Origin: Tridacna crocea
Lineage: Eukaryota; Mollusca; Bivalvia; Cardiida; Cardiidae
Length of the DNA: 64,000 bases
Direction: 5' to 3'
Assembly: GCA_943736015.1 (NCBI GenBank)
Contig: OX031072.1
Span: 1,306,501 to 1,370,500, forward strand
In this document: in pieces, positions 12,601 through 19,289 of the stretch
Layout: each line of letters begins with the position of its first letter
Numbering within the stretch: the stretch's first letter is position 1
Notes under the pieces: generated by a model
Seen by the model: the letters and a program-made list of their open reading frames with translations, nothing else
Database searches by the model: none
What the model was told of the DNA's origin: nothing
Program-made: the position numbers and the translations under genes

Positions 12601-15600
12601 AGACTCTGTATCAAGCAGAGATGTGCATATCCTATTTTGGTTATGGTTTATTTAGGTTTCATGGAGTTATGGCCCTTTGATGATTCTGGACAAATTTCTT
12701 TCAAACTTCATGGATAGACTTTGCACTCAGCAAAGATATGCATATCATAAATTGTTCTTAGTTAATGAAATAAAATTTCCAAGAGCTTAGCCCTTTTTTG
12801 TTGTTCTCTTTATGATGGTGCCCTTGCTGAATTGATGAAAATAAATTATACTTTTGATAGAATACTTTTAACACAGCTTCAAGAAGCCATTGCAGGATAT
12901 TCATCACCTTCAGTGATAGCTCTGGTATAATTGACTCTCCAGTCACTTATTTTGCATTCCTGTGACATTAATCTGTTTTGTGACAAGGAGCTGTTGGGGG
13001 GTATGATCACGTTTAGTGATAGCTCTAGTTTGGAATAGAATTATCATTGATGCATGATGGAAAACCCTGATTAATTTCTGATGCTCTTACCTACTACTAG
13101 TCTATGCATCTCCATAATCCATTAACCCATTACCACACAGTCCCTACTTTTAACGCCCCTGGAAAAGAAGCCATTTGAAAACATTGTGGGAAAAGGAGAA
13201 AATGCTGGTAACCAGCATTTTCTCCTTTTCCCACAATGTTTTCTACCCTTCACAAAACAAATTTCAAATTTTCAGCCACTTTCATTTTGTCGTCTGCAAA
13301 TGCTTTCAATTTGGACCAGCCTAAAATGTTGTCATTTGGTAATGAGTCAATTATACCAAGCAAGTCTTCACATTATCATGTATCCTTTGAATATAGGTAA
13401 TTTATTTAACAACTGACTGAATCATGAAGCAAACTGGTATTTTGACATGCAGAAAATCGACCAGTAGCAAAAAATGGACCGTGCAGACTGGCATGGATGA
13501 CAATACTTTTTGCAGATAAATTAACCCTTTACCGCACAGCAGAATTTTTAGACCTTTCTGAAATGAAAGCATTTGCAGGCAATAATTTCATAGTTGCTCA
13601 ATTAACACAATTTTTCTTTTATAGAGAAAAAAAATTTGTGGGAAAAGGAGAAAATGCTGGTTACTAGCATTTTCTCCTTTTCCCACAAAGTTTTCAAAAG
13701 GCCTCTTCCTCAGGGTCGTTAAAAGTCGTCATTGTGCGGTAAAGGATTAAATACACTTTTCACAGAGCAAAGCTCAATTGGTTATTGTTTTCTTGTTTAA
13801 AGCTAAACGCAGAACAAAACCAAGGTGAAAATATAGCAGATAATGGTGGGGTAAAAGAGGCATATAAGGTATGTAATGTTACTATACTTACTGTATTGCA
13901 CCTAGGTCTTTGGACATCCAAAGTATCAGGACACGGCCAAAAACATGAAAATCATTTTTTTTTCATGCAGGCAGACAGGTGGTTATACCTAGCTTTTATT
14001 CAACATTCTAACATGTCCGGAGCAATACTCCTACAAGTTTTCACATACTGAACACAAATTCGCACACAGGCAATTTTCATGGCCCTGCTGCGATTTGTTA
14101 CGGAATTATCTATCATCTCCCTTTGAATTTTTCTCAACAGTTAATTTTGTACCAAACCATTTTGCATTTTGTGACAAAAACCTGTTTTTGTGACAGGGAG
14201 CTGGTGGGTGGTATAATCACGTTTAATAATAGCTAGTTATAGTTATATGGGAGAAAGGGGCTTTTGAACATTTGTGTAAAGTGTTGTCAGTAAAGGGGTC
14301 AGTTATTGATGAACAATTACAGGATCTGATAGTTGGTGCTTGAAATAAGATTACCAAATGACAAAATTTTAGATTTTTCCAAATTGAAAGGATTAGCAGA
14401 TGACACATCAAATATGACTCAAAATTTAAAATTTGTTTTGGGAAGGGTAGAAAATATTGTGAGAAAAGGAGAAAATGCTGATAACCAGCATTTTCTCCTT
14501 ATCCCACAATCTTTTCAAAAGGCTTCTATCTCTGGGTTGTAAAAACCAGGGATTGTTTGGTAAACAATTAAACAAGTCTAGGGAAAATGTTATTAAGTGA
14601 GCCTTTAGTAAGCTTAATAATATTTTTCCTGGACAAGTTTAATAAAATTTTATCTCAAACGCCAAAGAATGTCAGATTCTTTTATCACAGAACGATATTT
14701 CACAAACTATAGATCAAATTATAGATCAGAAGATGCAAAGTTATCTACAGATGTATCTGCCTTAATATCCACGAAACCTATTCACTTCTGAGAAATATGT
14801 CAAAAAATGAGATCACACAATTGTGATATCAAATGTGTATAAGATAAAGAAATTCATAATGGGTATATATTACTCTGGAAACATGAAAGATTATCTCTTT
14901 ATTAAATGACAAAATTTCAGACTAGTCTGAACTGGAAAAAAAAAACAGATGACACAATAGATGTGACTCAAAAATTGAAATGTGACTTTAGAAGAGTGGA
15001 AAACTTTGTAAGAAAAGGAGAAGATGCTGGTAACTTGCATTTTCTCCTTTTCCCACAAAGTTTTCCTCTGGGTTGTAAAAACCAGGGGTTGTTCAGTAAA
15101 GGTTTAATTATGTGATAAAAATACATCTTTGGCAAGTTTTTTTCACAAGTTTTGTAAGTGTACCTTACATTTTCTGGTACAGGCATATCGGACACTGATA
15201 AAGACAAATGGAGGTGATGAAGAGCCCTTACTTCCAGGACTGAATTATACCCAGAATCAGCTGTTTTACATAAACTTTGCCCAGGTTAGAAATCTTTTTA
15301 ACTCTTTACCACACAACAAAATTTTAGATTTATCCAGATTGAAAGCATTAAATTTGCAGACAACAAAATAAATGCGACTGAAAAATTGGAACTTGTTTTG
15401 AAAGGAGTAGAAAACATTGTGGGAAAAGGTTACCAGCATTTTCTCCTTTTCCCACAATGTATTTATAAGGCTTCTTTCTCAGGGTCGTTAAAAGTCGGGA
15501 TTTTGTGGTAATGAGTTAATAGAAAATGGTCAGCATGATGGTAAATGTCAGGGTTTTTTTTGTTATTTATATGAGTATATGAGTTTTACTCCATTTTAAC

Positions 15601-18600
15601 ACCAAAAGTCATATCACTGCAGCCAGTGAATCTACACATGTGTTTCCTGGCTTTCTCACACCAGTACAATTTTCTTTCCAAGCCTCTGATGAATGGATGG
15701 AATGGACAGACAGACAGAAGGATGTAGGATTGTCAGCAGTAGAAGTACATGTAGTAGAAGTGATATGAATGTCATTATTATTCATTATGTCATCTTTTGT
15801 TGGTGAATTTTACTGCTTATATTAACCCTAATTCAAAAAATGTTACTTGTGACTAATCTTCTTATTGGAAAATGTAGATCCAAGACCGATGTCTGATCTT
15901 GATCTACCATGTCAGTTAAAGGTCAGTGAGGCACACCTAGCAGCTTAACACTTTACCAAACGACAACATTTTGGGCTAGTCCAAATTAAAACATTTGCAG
16001 ACTACAATACAATACAATACAATACTTTATTCAATACTAAGGCCATCGGCCCATTGTACAATAGCACGAAATATATATACATAGAGTGACAAATACAAAT
16101 AAAACATCTAGACATTTAGAAGATAGTGTTGGCTGAGATCGATATATGAAATCAACATATCGATCTGAGTCCGCACTCTCTGAACAAAAAAGGTTTTAAT
16201 ATTGCAGTCGAAAAACAAGTTATGCGGCATTCTCATACAGAAAATAATACCTGTTGTTTAAAAACACACAGAAAAAAAAAAGGGTAGACTTCCATTTTGA
16301 CCGATATATGAAAAAAAAGTTTAGATGCTTGTAATATATGAAATTGCAAGGCTATAAAAAAAATACACAGAAAAAAAGGTAGACATTCTTTTTGACTGGT
16401 ATATGAAAAAGACGTTTAGATGCTTTTAACCATTTACTCCACAGATACTCATTTCTACACATTGCTTGTAGGAGCCTTTGGAAAACATTGTGGCAAAAGG
16501 TGAAATTGCTCGTGACTAGCAATTTCACCTTTTGCCACAATGTTTTCTATGCTATCAAAAGGTGTCATTTACACGTAGGAAATGGCTTCATCCTTGCTGT
16601 CATTTAGGGTCAATTAGAGATGCCATAGAAATGCCTTATGATGTAAAGGGTTAATGTATAAATTGCAAGGCTATAGAAGATAGTGTTGGCTGGGATTGAT
16701 ACATGAAATCAGCATATCGATCCGATTCAGCACTCTCTGGACAAAAAAGATTTTTCATCAGCAATTGAAAACATTTTAACTATGGATTAGATCATTCCTA
16801 CATTTGAAAGCTTGAAGTAGGAAATTTGCTACTCTATTTCTTCTTCTTTTTCTGTTGAAATTATGCGATAAAAAGTATCGACATTTTTATTTCTCAGCCA
16901 TGCATGCTTGAAGTAAAGTTTTCTTAAATTATCGTACGTACTACAATCATAGAAAAAATGAAATTCGTCTTCTACAACTGTGAAGTTTTTCAGTAAACAG
17001 ACTACAAAATAAATGTGACTCAAAAATTGAAATTTGATTTTGGAAGGGTAGAAAACATTGTGGGAAAAGGAGAAAATGCTGGTTACCAGCATTTTCTCCT
17101 TTTCCCACAATGTTTTCTATAGGCTTCTTTCTCAGGGTCGTCAAAAGTAGGGATTGTGTGGTAATGGGTTAAGGCTTAATTATATGAATTATTTTACACG
17201 GATATTTCAAAATTATGTTGCTTGTAGTTACGCTGTGAGCTAACAAGACCAGAAGACGCACTAAGCCACATCCTCAAAGGAGCCCATAGCCCCAACAGGT
17301 TCAGGTATATTGTGTAACATTGTTCTTTGCCTTCTTTTGTCCTATTTCATATATGAGAACACTTGACCCTTATCTTGCTAAATAAAACAAATGAAACTTT
17401 CAACTCTCTATGTAAAACCCAATATATCTGATTTCAAGGGTATTTGTTTTGGAAAGATGTCCCTTTATCAGACAGTGTTGATCCAAGATCAGACTGCACA
17501 TTCTGTGCAGTCTGATCTTGGTCTACACTGTCTGCAAAAGGTCAGTGAGTCATGCTTAGCAGTCTAGGGGGGTTAAATTTTTACCTCAGCTGTTTCAAAA
17601 AAAAACTGTCCAGGTATTGTCGTAACCCTGTCGTTGTCTGCTTTGTTGTCATCTGTGCCATTGTTGTTGTGCTAAAACTTCGACCTTATATGACATCTTT
17701 GAAGATGTTTACTTCAAACTCGGGCCAGTTGTTAATTATCCAAAGGTGAATCCGTAAAAAAAAACATGTTACAATCAAAGTATTCTTATATCCCCCACAA
17801 CAAAGTGGAGGGGAGTATACTGGAATCACCATGGCTATCTGTCCGTCTGTCCGTCCTTCTGTCCGTCTGTCTGCAGACACAAATTTGTCTGGCAAAACAC
17901 TCCAACACTTCTTAACCCATTACCACACATTACCACTTTTGACGCCCCTAAGAAAGAAGCCTTTGGAAAACATTGTGGTAAAAGGAGAAAATGCTGGTAA
18001 CCAGCATTTTCTCCTTTTCCCACAATGTTTTCTACCTTTCACAGAACAAATTTCGAATTTTCCTTCACTTTTATTTTGTCGTCTGCAAATGCTTTCAATT
18101 TGGACCAGTCTAAAATTTTGTCGTTTGGTAATGAGTTAAGGTACTGAACTCTAATTTACACAATGTTCCTATCTACTATGAAGTTGTGCATGTCCAGGTT
18201 TCATGACCCTGCCGCGATTTGTTACAGAATTATCTCCTCTTGAACTTTTTTCAGCTCTTACTTTTGTACTAAACCATACTACATTCTGTGACAAAGACCT
18301 GTATTTGTGATAAGGAGCTGGTGAGGGGTATAATCACATTTAGTGATAGGTCTAGTTTATACAGTTATGCCCCTTTTTTGACATATAACTCTTTATGCAA
18401 CTAAAAAAAAATTCAGAATTTCAGTCCAAATTGAAAGCATTGCAGATGGTAATCAGCTTTTGCTCCTTTATCCATATTGTTTTAAAAAAAAACAACTCTT
18501 TCTCAGGGTCATTTTGACTGCGTAATTGTGTGATGATTAGTTAATTGGACCAATCAGAAAACAGCTGACTCCCTAGGATAAAAAAGAAGCTGGGAGCTTT

Positions 18601-19003
18601 CTAATCAGCAACTTCACTTTGTGCATTGCACTATTTTTCAAAAAGCTTTTGAATCTATGACTTAATCCTTTACCCCATAAGGCATTTCTATGGTATCTCT
18701 AATTGACCCTAAATAACAGCAAGGATAAAGCCATTTCTTATGTGTATATGAGACCTTTTAAAAGCATAGAAAACATTGAGACAAAAGGTGAAATTGCTTG
18801 TCTCGAGCAATTTCACCTTTTGTCGCAATATTTTCCAAAGGCTCCTACAAGCAATGTGTAGAAATGAACATCTATGGAGTAAAGGGTTAACATTTATTTC
18901 CAGAGTAATTGGCTCCCTCCAGAATATGCCAGAGTTCGCTGAAGTTTTCCAGTGTTCCCCAGAATCACACATGAACCCTGAGAAAAAATGTGCTGTTTGG
19001 TGA
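274..19003 (+). CDS. M13 zinc metallopeptidase (neprilysin/ECE-like), last 13 exons; 5' end outside window
   Basis: M13 peptidases are type II membrane ectoenzymes that trim small peptides outside the cell. Thirteen exons bounded by AG/GT join without a frame error into 388 residues and a TGA (numbered from the first whole codon here). Visible landmarks: substrate-binding NAFY (180-183), FPAG (192-195), zinc site HEITH (221-225) inside an [11 protein letters not shown] block, third zinc ligand and catalytic support ENIAD (283-287), the HSPxxFR block with His350 and Arg356 (equivalents of the neprilysin active-site His and Arg), and the C-terminal CxxW (385-388). The family is usually 700-780 residues, so about half, including the membrane anchor, lies upstream. 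The motif usually written FAQxWC reads FAQLRC here. Introns are packed with HP elements, four within 16 bp of an exon edge. Whether it is neprilysin, NEP-like or ECE cannot be told from this half. Confidence 0.95.
440..768. repeat. (ATC)n trinucleotide tract
   Basis: More than 250 bp of TCA/TCATCACCA repeats in the intron after M13 exon a. The poly-His and poly-Met open frames over it are artefacts. Confidence 0.97.
861..989 (+). CDS. M13 peptidase exon b
   Basis: 129 bp, phase 0 to phase 0, acceptor TTTCACAG, donor GTTTGT. It encodes a block with RWKTC followed by [15 protein letters not shown], the conserved W-K-x-C and helix of the M13 N-domain. An HP-1 element begins 16 bp into the following intron. 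Confidence 0.92.
1005..1232 (-). mobile_element. HP-1, complete
   Basis: TTAA to TTAA, 228 bp, hairpin intact; begins 16 bp after the donor of M13 exon b. Confidence 0.95.
1286..1930 (-). repeat. Composite repeat H (copy 1, reversed), split by HP-1
   Basis: From the right: palindrome (1734-1912; CAATAAACCAC with inverse, GTGAGTTA arms), spacer ACTCTAAGTATGG, then, beyond HP-1 (1417-1645), a module with GAGTGACGTCATTC and TCTAACATGAC. Same order as 52825-53235, opposite strand. Confidence 0.65.
1417..1645 (+). mobile_element. HP-1 (ACCAAAC end), complete, in composite repeat H
   Basis: 229 bp. The TTAA at the right is followed by GTAAGTAAG, which lines up with the uninterrupted repeat H at 53.1 kb. 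Confidence 0.92.
2000..2375. repeat. Dispersed repeat with (GCCTGCGCAGTCCACGCAGGC) motif
   Basis: Small palindromes such as CCTGCGCAGTCCACGCAGG with AGGACCAGTCTACCTCATGA. The same module recurs near 10770-10862, 11100-11400, 29270-29385, 32380-32550, 39185-39460, 46795-47040 and 62500-62690. Confidence 0.5.
2384..2661 (+). mobile_element. HP-1 half plus damaged HP-1
   Basis: 2384-2460 is a reversed hairpin half with short arm; 2461-2661 is a forward copy whose right hairpin half is deleted, ending GGTAATGAGTTAA. Confidence 0.8.
2816..2914 (+). CDS. M13 peptidase exon c
   Basis: 99 bp, phase 0 to 0, acceptor TTTCCTCCAG, donor GTATCA. It encodes the helix ending [16 protein letters not shown], which matches the family pattern L-x-W-M-D-x-x-T/K-x-x-x-A-x-x-K. 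Confidence 0.93.
2951..3401 (-). mobile_element. HP-1 host copy interrupted by another HP-1
   Basis: The long arm (2951-3017) stops at GCAGATGACATG-TTAA and resumes at 3239 with TTAATATGACTAAAAAATTG. The hairpin and short arm run to GGTAGTGGGTTAA. Confidence 0.9.
3014..3242 (-). mobile_element. HP-1 (CCCAAAC end) nested inside an HP-1
   Basis: A complete 229-bp copy with TTAA at both sides, located in the long arm of 2951-3401. Confidence 0.93.
3398..3481 (+). mobile_element. HP-1 short-arm fragment
   Basis: CTTTACAGTTCAATGCC ... GGCCTTTTGAAGCATTG ... GGAAAGGAGAAAAA, abutting the previous copy. Confidence 0.6.
3618..3671. repeat. (CT)n microsatellite
   Basis: About 25 CT units, just before a repeat-free stretch leading to M13 exon d. 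Confidence 0.97.
3755..3832 (+). CDS. M13 peptidase exon d
   Basis: 78 bp, phase 0 to 0, acceptor ATTATACAG, donor GTCAGT. It encodes [18 protein letters not shown] and LNKLYKE, the segment where M13 enzymes carry IGYPDxxxx(D)xxLNxxY. Confidence 0.92.
3898..4126 (-). mobile_element. HP-1, complete
   Basis: 229 bp, starts 65 bp after M13 exon d; hairpin centre GGTTACC with one stem mismatch (GTGCGAAAAGG). Confidence 0.95.
4173..4390 (+). mobile_element. SINE S3, 5'-truncated
   Basis: Sense-strand body only: CAGCCATTGGCTTGGAAAGA, GGAAAGCATGGATACGTGCA, ending ATACAATCAATCA. The tRNA head is missing. Confidence 0.6.
4635..4844 (-). mobile_element. HP-1 with half the hairpin deleted
   Basis: Both termini are present, but the stem reads CATTGTGGTTACCAGCATTT: the left half after CATTGTGG is lost up to the centre. 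Confidence 0.93.
4896..5126 (-). mobile_element. HP-1, complete
   Basis: Variant with AATTTCATTGTGCCTCTGAT in the long arm and a slightly mismatched centre (GGTTACCATCA). Confidence 0.93.
5140..5312 (+). mobile_element. HP-1 remnant
   Basis: GGAGTTTTATTGACCCTTAG, a broken hairpin (ACAGCATTTTCTCCTTTTTC) and the long arm to CAAGTCTAAAAG; no clean TTAA at the right. Confidence 0.7.
5479..5694 (+). mobile_element. HP-1, complete, concordant stem change
   Basis: ACACTAGGAAAAGG faces CCCACAGTGT: the CATTG/CAATG pair is CACT/AGTG on both arms. Confidence 0.93.
5782..5894 (+). CDS. M13 peptidase exon e
   Basis: 113 bp, phase 0 to 2, acceptor TTTACATAG, donor GTATAA. It encodes [20 protein letters not shown] and then [11 protein letters not shown], the linker helix (family pattern YFxNxxxxxxxxxxxxLxKxxxR). 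The next codon is completed by exon f as Arg. Confidence 0.9.
6337..6470 (+). mobile_element. SINE fragment, family S5
   Basis: TTTCGAATCCTGCCAGATGTG (B-box side), then GTTTGTATTTCAGATATGCA and GGGAATTTTCATGTTTGTAA, shared with 7838-7970. No A-box. Confidence 0.5.
6527..6749 (-). mobile_element. HP-1, complete
   Basis: The left TTAA has decayed to ATAA. Long-arm variant GGTAGTCAGATGGTGCTATT; right terminus GTGTGGGAAAGGGTTAA. Confidence 0.9.
6801..7029 (+). mobile_element. HP-1 (ACCAAAC end), complete, concordant stem change
   Basis: 229 bp. The stem reads GGAGACAATGC against GCATTGTCTCC, a paired A-to-C / T-to-G change. Its right TTAA is the left TTAA of the element at 7026. Confidence 0.95.
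7026..7395. mobile_element. TTAA element with 21-bp perfect inverted ends
   Basis: Ends TTAAGGTAAGACCTGTGTAA(T) are exact inverted copies, including a TTAA at each side (7026-7029, 7392-7395). The left TTAA is shared with the HP-1 element at 6801-7029. The body is AT-rich and non-coding. A decayed relative is at 57205-57552. Confidence 0.7.
7431..7570 (+). mobile_element. tRNA-derived SINE-like sequence, family S4
   Basis: TAGCCCAGTGGTTAAGG (A-box) and GGGTTCGAATCC (B-box) about 50 bp apart, followed by GACCCAGTTTCGATTCATAC. Not a folded tRNA: the acceptor stem does not pair and no anticodon arm was found. Confidence 0.6.
7838..7975 (+). mobile_element. SINE fragment, family S5
   Basis: GTTAGAATCCCGCCAGATGA then GCGAATTTTCATGTTCGTAA; pairs with 6337-6470 and is likewise headless. 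Confidence 0.5.
8008..8194 (-). mobile_element. HP-1, eroded
   Basis: GCACATTGCCAAAAGACAAA at the left, hairpin GGTCACC intact, right end TTTGTGGTAAAGAATTA; it ends 26 bp before M13 exon f. Confidence 0.85.
8221..8279 (+). CDS. M13 peptidase exon f (substrate-binding NAFY)
   Basis: Short 59-bp exon with no internal ATG-led reading frame of its own, found by extending the frame from exon e. Acceptor TTTTCATAG, donor GTAAGT. It encodes [23 protein letters not shown] is the conserved substrate-binding strand of M13 enzymes. Confidence 0.93.
8440..8860 (+). mobile_element. HP-1 split by SINE S1
   Basis: Short arm and hairpin 8440-8561, long arm 8758-8860 ending GGTAATGAGTTAA. Confidence 0.9.
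8562..8757 (-). mobile_element. SINE S1, antisense, 5'-truncated, inside an HP-1 element
   Basis: Reverse complement of the S1 family, with GGGTATCGAACTCAAGACC as the B-box side. HP-1 sequence (CCACAATGTTT left, CTTCACAAAACAGATTTCAA right) resumes on both sides. Confidence 0.75.
8861..8945 (-). mobile_element. HP-1 hairpin fragment
   Basis: AAGGAAAAAATCCTGGTGAC then CAGCATTTTCTCCTTGTC; no termini. Confidence 0.6.
9044..9095 (+). CDS. M13 peptidase exon g (FPAGILQPP)
   Basis: 52-bp exon, acceptor CAATTTTCAG, donor GTAAAA. The first codon is split with exon f (Thr) and the last with exon h (Arg). It encodes [16 protein letters not shown], one of the most conserved strings in the family. Confidence 0.95.
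9120..9935. repeat. Possible eroded inverted-repeat element
   Basis: GCACGAAGCTGA (9151) faces TCAGCTTCGTGC (9737). A further arm (9243-9345; TATTTATGCC, GTTTCCTGGAAAT) has an inverted partner at 9800-9925. The centre has no coding signal. Confidence 0.35.
10170..10262. mobile_element. HP hairpin remnant
   Basis: GAAAAGAAGAAAATGCTAGT and CAGTATTTTCTCCTTTTTTC; about 110 bp before M13 exon h. Confidence 0.55.
10375..10442 (+). CDS. M13 peptidase exon h (HExxH zinc site)
   Basis: 68 bp, acceptor TTTTTTCAG, donor GTGAGT. It encodes [20 protein letters not shown] and DV. The two His are zinc ligands and the Glu is the general base of the peptidase. An HP-2 element starts 9 bp into the following intron. 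Confidence 0.97.
10451..10678 (+). mobile_element. HP-2, complete
   Basis: 228 bp, starting 9 bp into the intron after the HExxH exon; centre GCTCGTCACGAGC. Confidence 0.95.
10865..11046 (-). mobile_element. HP-3, right half of hairpin lost
   Basis: CTTTCCCAAATGACAAAATT at the left; GAAATTGCTTGTCACGG then straight into GATGTAAAAACCAAGGC and GGGAAAGAGTTAA. Confidence 0.85.
11100..11400. repeat. Dispersed repeat with GTCAGCCTGC palindrome, inverted copies
   Basis: GTCAGCCTGCGTGGACTGCA then GGCTGACATTGG; the palindrome sits directly before M13 exon i. Related to the 2.0-2.4-kb module. Confidence 0.5.
11416..11546 (+). CDS. M13 peptidase exon i
   Basis: 131 bp, acceptor TATTTTCCAG, donor GTTCAT, phase 1 to 0. 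It encodes [20 protein letters not shown] and on to [17 protein letters not shown], matching the G-x-x-x-x-x-G-x-x-x-D-W-W and Q-Y segments after the zinc helix. Confidence 0.95.
11547..12299. other. Intron stretch, nothing recognised
   Basis: Follows M13 exon i. Only a G-rich run (11668-11692) stands out. Confidence 0.5.
12300..13033 (+). mobile_element. GTCCGTCC element with tandem core
   Basis: The left end ATTATACCCCCCAAAACTC folds with GTTTGGGGGGGTATAT. A GGTC/GTCC-rich stretch (12350-12400) and about three units of about 130 bp (marker AAGCAGAGATGTGCATAT) follow. The right end is GGGGGGTATGATCACGTTTA then GTGATAGCTCTAGTTT. Confidence 0.6.
12350..12400. repeat. GGTC/GTCC tetranucleotide stretch
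   Basis: GTCGGTCGGACGGTCCGTCT and more; the subterminal signature of the element at 12300-13033. Confidence 0.85.
13122..13350 (+). mobile_element. HP-1, complete
   Basis: 229 bp, perfect hairpin; the right TTAA is TCAA. Confidence 0.95.
13521..13750 (-). mobile_element. HP-1, complete
   Basis: Ends ACCGCACAG / GTGCGGTAAAGGATTAA changed alike on both sides; 52 bp before M13 exon j. Confidence 0.93.
13803..13868 (+). CDS. M13 peptidase exon j (ENxAD)
   Basis: 66 bp, phase 0 to 0, acceptor TTGTTTAAAG, donor GTATGT. It encodes [20 protein letters not shown] and YK. Glu of GENIAD is the third zinc ligand, and Asp orients the first His. Confidence 0.96.
14050..14236 (+). mobile_element. GTCCGTCC element, right-end fragment
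   Basis: It matches the right part of the element at 17788-18358 (CATGGCCCTGCTGCGATTTG, CAGGGAGCTGGTGGGTGGTA, then AATCACGTTTAATAATAGCT). The left end is absent. Confidence 0.5.
14344..14571 (-). mobile_element. HP-1, complete, mildly eroded
   Basis: ATTACCAAATGACAAAATTT at the left, GGTAAACAATTAA at the right; hairpin with a few stem changes. Confidence 0.9.
14572..14896. other. Intron stretch, nothing recognised
   Basis: AT-rich; no repeat family or coding pattern seen. Confidence 0.5.
14897..15107 (-). mobile_element. HP-1, eroded, concordant stem change
   Basis: ACTTTGTAAG faces CCCACAAAGT (CTTTG/CAAAG instead of CATTG/CAATG); centre decayed to GGTAACTTGC. Confidence 0.85.
15183..15284 (+). 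CDS. M13 peptidase exon k
   Basis: 102 bp, phase 0 to 0, acceptor CTGGTACAG, donor GTTAGA. It encodes [20 protein letters not shown] followed by [14 protein letters not shown]; the LPGL and QLFxxxFAQ patterns are family hallmarks. An HP-1 element begins 14 bp into the next intron. Confidence 0.95.
15298..15519 (-). mobile_element. HP-1 with left hairpin half shortened
   Basis: CATTGTGGGAAAAGGTTACC joins directly to the right half. The element begins 14 bp after the donor of M13 exon k. Confidence 0.93.
15520..15944. other. Intron stretch with one dispersed repeat
   Basis: Only the GATCTTGATCTACCATGTCA / GGTCAGTGAGGC module at 15875-15945 is recognisable. Confidence 0.5.
16008..16997 (-). 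mobile_element. 5'-truncated LINE 3' end, antisense, with 10-bp target duplication
   Basis: It interrupts an HP-1 element; CAGACTACAA is duplicated on both sides (15998-16007, 16998-17007). The left end is the antisense tail (ACAAT repeats, 16005-16022). On the minus strand 16829-16985 encodes [20 protein letters not shown], the same C-terminal RT motif as at 21370. A direct repeat of about 80 bp (from 16117 and from 16675) and a tandem unit of about 105 bp (16265-16430) are internal. An HP-2 element sits inside. Confidence 0.8.
16426..16654 (+). mobile_element. HP-2, complete, inside the LINE tail
   Basis: 229 bp, centre GCTCGTGACTAGC. The neighbouring tandem unit at 16322-16350 is the unfilled site. 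Confidence 0.95.
17228..17304 (+). CDS. M13 peptidase exon l (HSPxxFR)
   Basis: 77 bp, phase 0 to 2, acceptor TTGCTTGTAG, donor GTATAT. It encodes [20 protein letters not shown] and SPNRF. The Cys and the HSPNRFR block fit the family; the residue before Cys, normally Trp, is Arg. Confidence 0.92.
17455..17570. repeat. Dispersed GATCAGACTGCACA palindromic repeat
   Basis: ATCAGACTGCACATTCTGTG then CAGTCTGATCTTGGTCTACA and AAAAGGTCAGTGAG. Further copies at about 5430-5475, 5695-5765, 15875-15945, 33340-33415, 38385-38490, 39125-39185 and 52735-52815. Confidence 0.6.
17788..18358 (+). mobile_element. GTCCGTCC element interrupted by an HP-1 copy
   Basis: Left hairpin TATCCCCCACAACAAAGTGG then GGGGAGTATACTGGA; GTCCGTCTGTCCGTCC follows. 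The body resumes after the HP-1 insertion (17912-18139) and ends GGTATAATCACATTTAGTGA then TAGGTCTAGTTT. Confidence 0.6.
17912..18139 (+). mobile_element. HP-1, complete, inside GTCCGTCC element
   Basis: 228 bp; ACCACACATTACCACTTTTG shows a small arm variation; perfect hairpin apart from GTGGTAAAAGG. Confidence 0.95.
18386..18544 (-). mobile_element. HP-1 remnant
   Basis: Long-arm AGTCCAAATTGAAAGCATTG, hairpin half lost, right arm TTTCTCAGGGTCATTTTGAC then TTAGTTAA. Confidence 0.7.
18662..18890 (-). mobile_element. HP-2, complete, at the last M13 acceptor
   Basis: 229 bp, ending GGAGTAAAGGGTTAA 13 bp before exon m; centre GCTTGTCTCGAGC is mismatched. Confidence 0.95.
18904..19003 (+). CDS. 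M13 peptidase exon m (C-terminus, CxxW)
   Basis: Acceptor TTTATTTCCAG; it runs to a TGA at 19001-19003. It encodes [20 protein letters not shown] and the ending [10 protein letters not shown], the canonical M13 terminus. An HP-2 element ends 13 bp upstream, so the branch point and much of the pyrimidine tract lie at its edge. No clear AATAAA was seen close downstream. Confidence 0.96.
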
Positions 19004-19061
19004 TTTCTTTTGTATTTAAAATTCATATTACTCATCTGGCAACATCAAACAGCTATTTTCA

Positions 19062-19289
19062 GTGTTCCCACTGGTTTTTTTGAAGGCGAGATTTTCATTC
19101 TCGCCTTCATATATCAACGCTCAGCAGCTTGCTGAAAATGCCTCTGAACAGCATTATCAAAACGCCTTTCAAATAGTTCGATACTTCTTGAATACATTAG
19201 AACAAAATAATGTCGAGACCATTGTAAATTTAATCAGAACAGCAAGAAGAAACTTCAAGTTTCTAGAAGAAATGAAATCAAATTCGTAA
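19062..19289 (+). other. Short unassigned open frame downstream of the M13 gene
   Basis: 75 codons whose C-terminal part (INAQQLAENASEQHYQNAFQ and VNLIRTARRNFKFLEEM) looks like amphipathic helices, not HP read-through. It starts beside a small hairpin, GAAGGCGAGA with TCTCGCCTTC (19083-19109). No family recognised; it could be an exon relic or chance. Confidence 0.2.

Larger units (their letters stand above)
15945..17172 (-). mobile_element. HP-1 split by antisense LINE tail
   Basis: The long arm 15945-16007 and the remainder 16998-17172 share the duplicated CAGACTACAA. The hairpin and GTGTGGTAATGGGTTAA end are intact. Confidence 0.92.
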
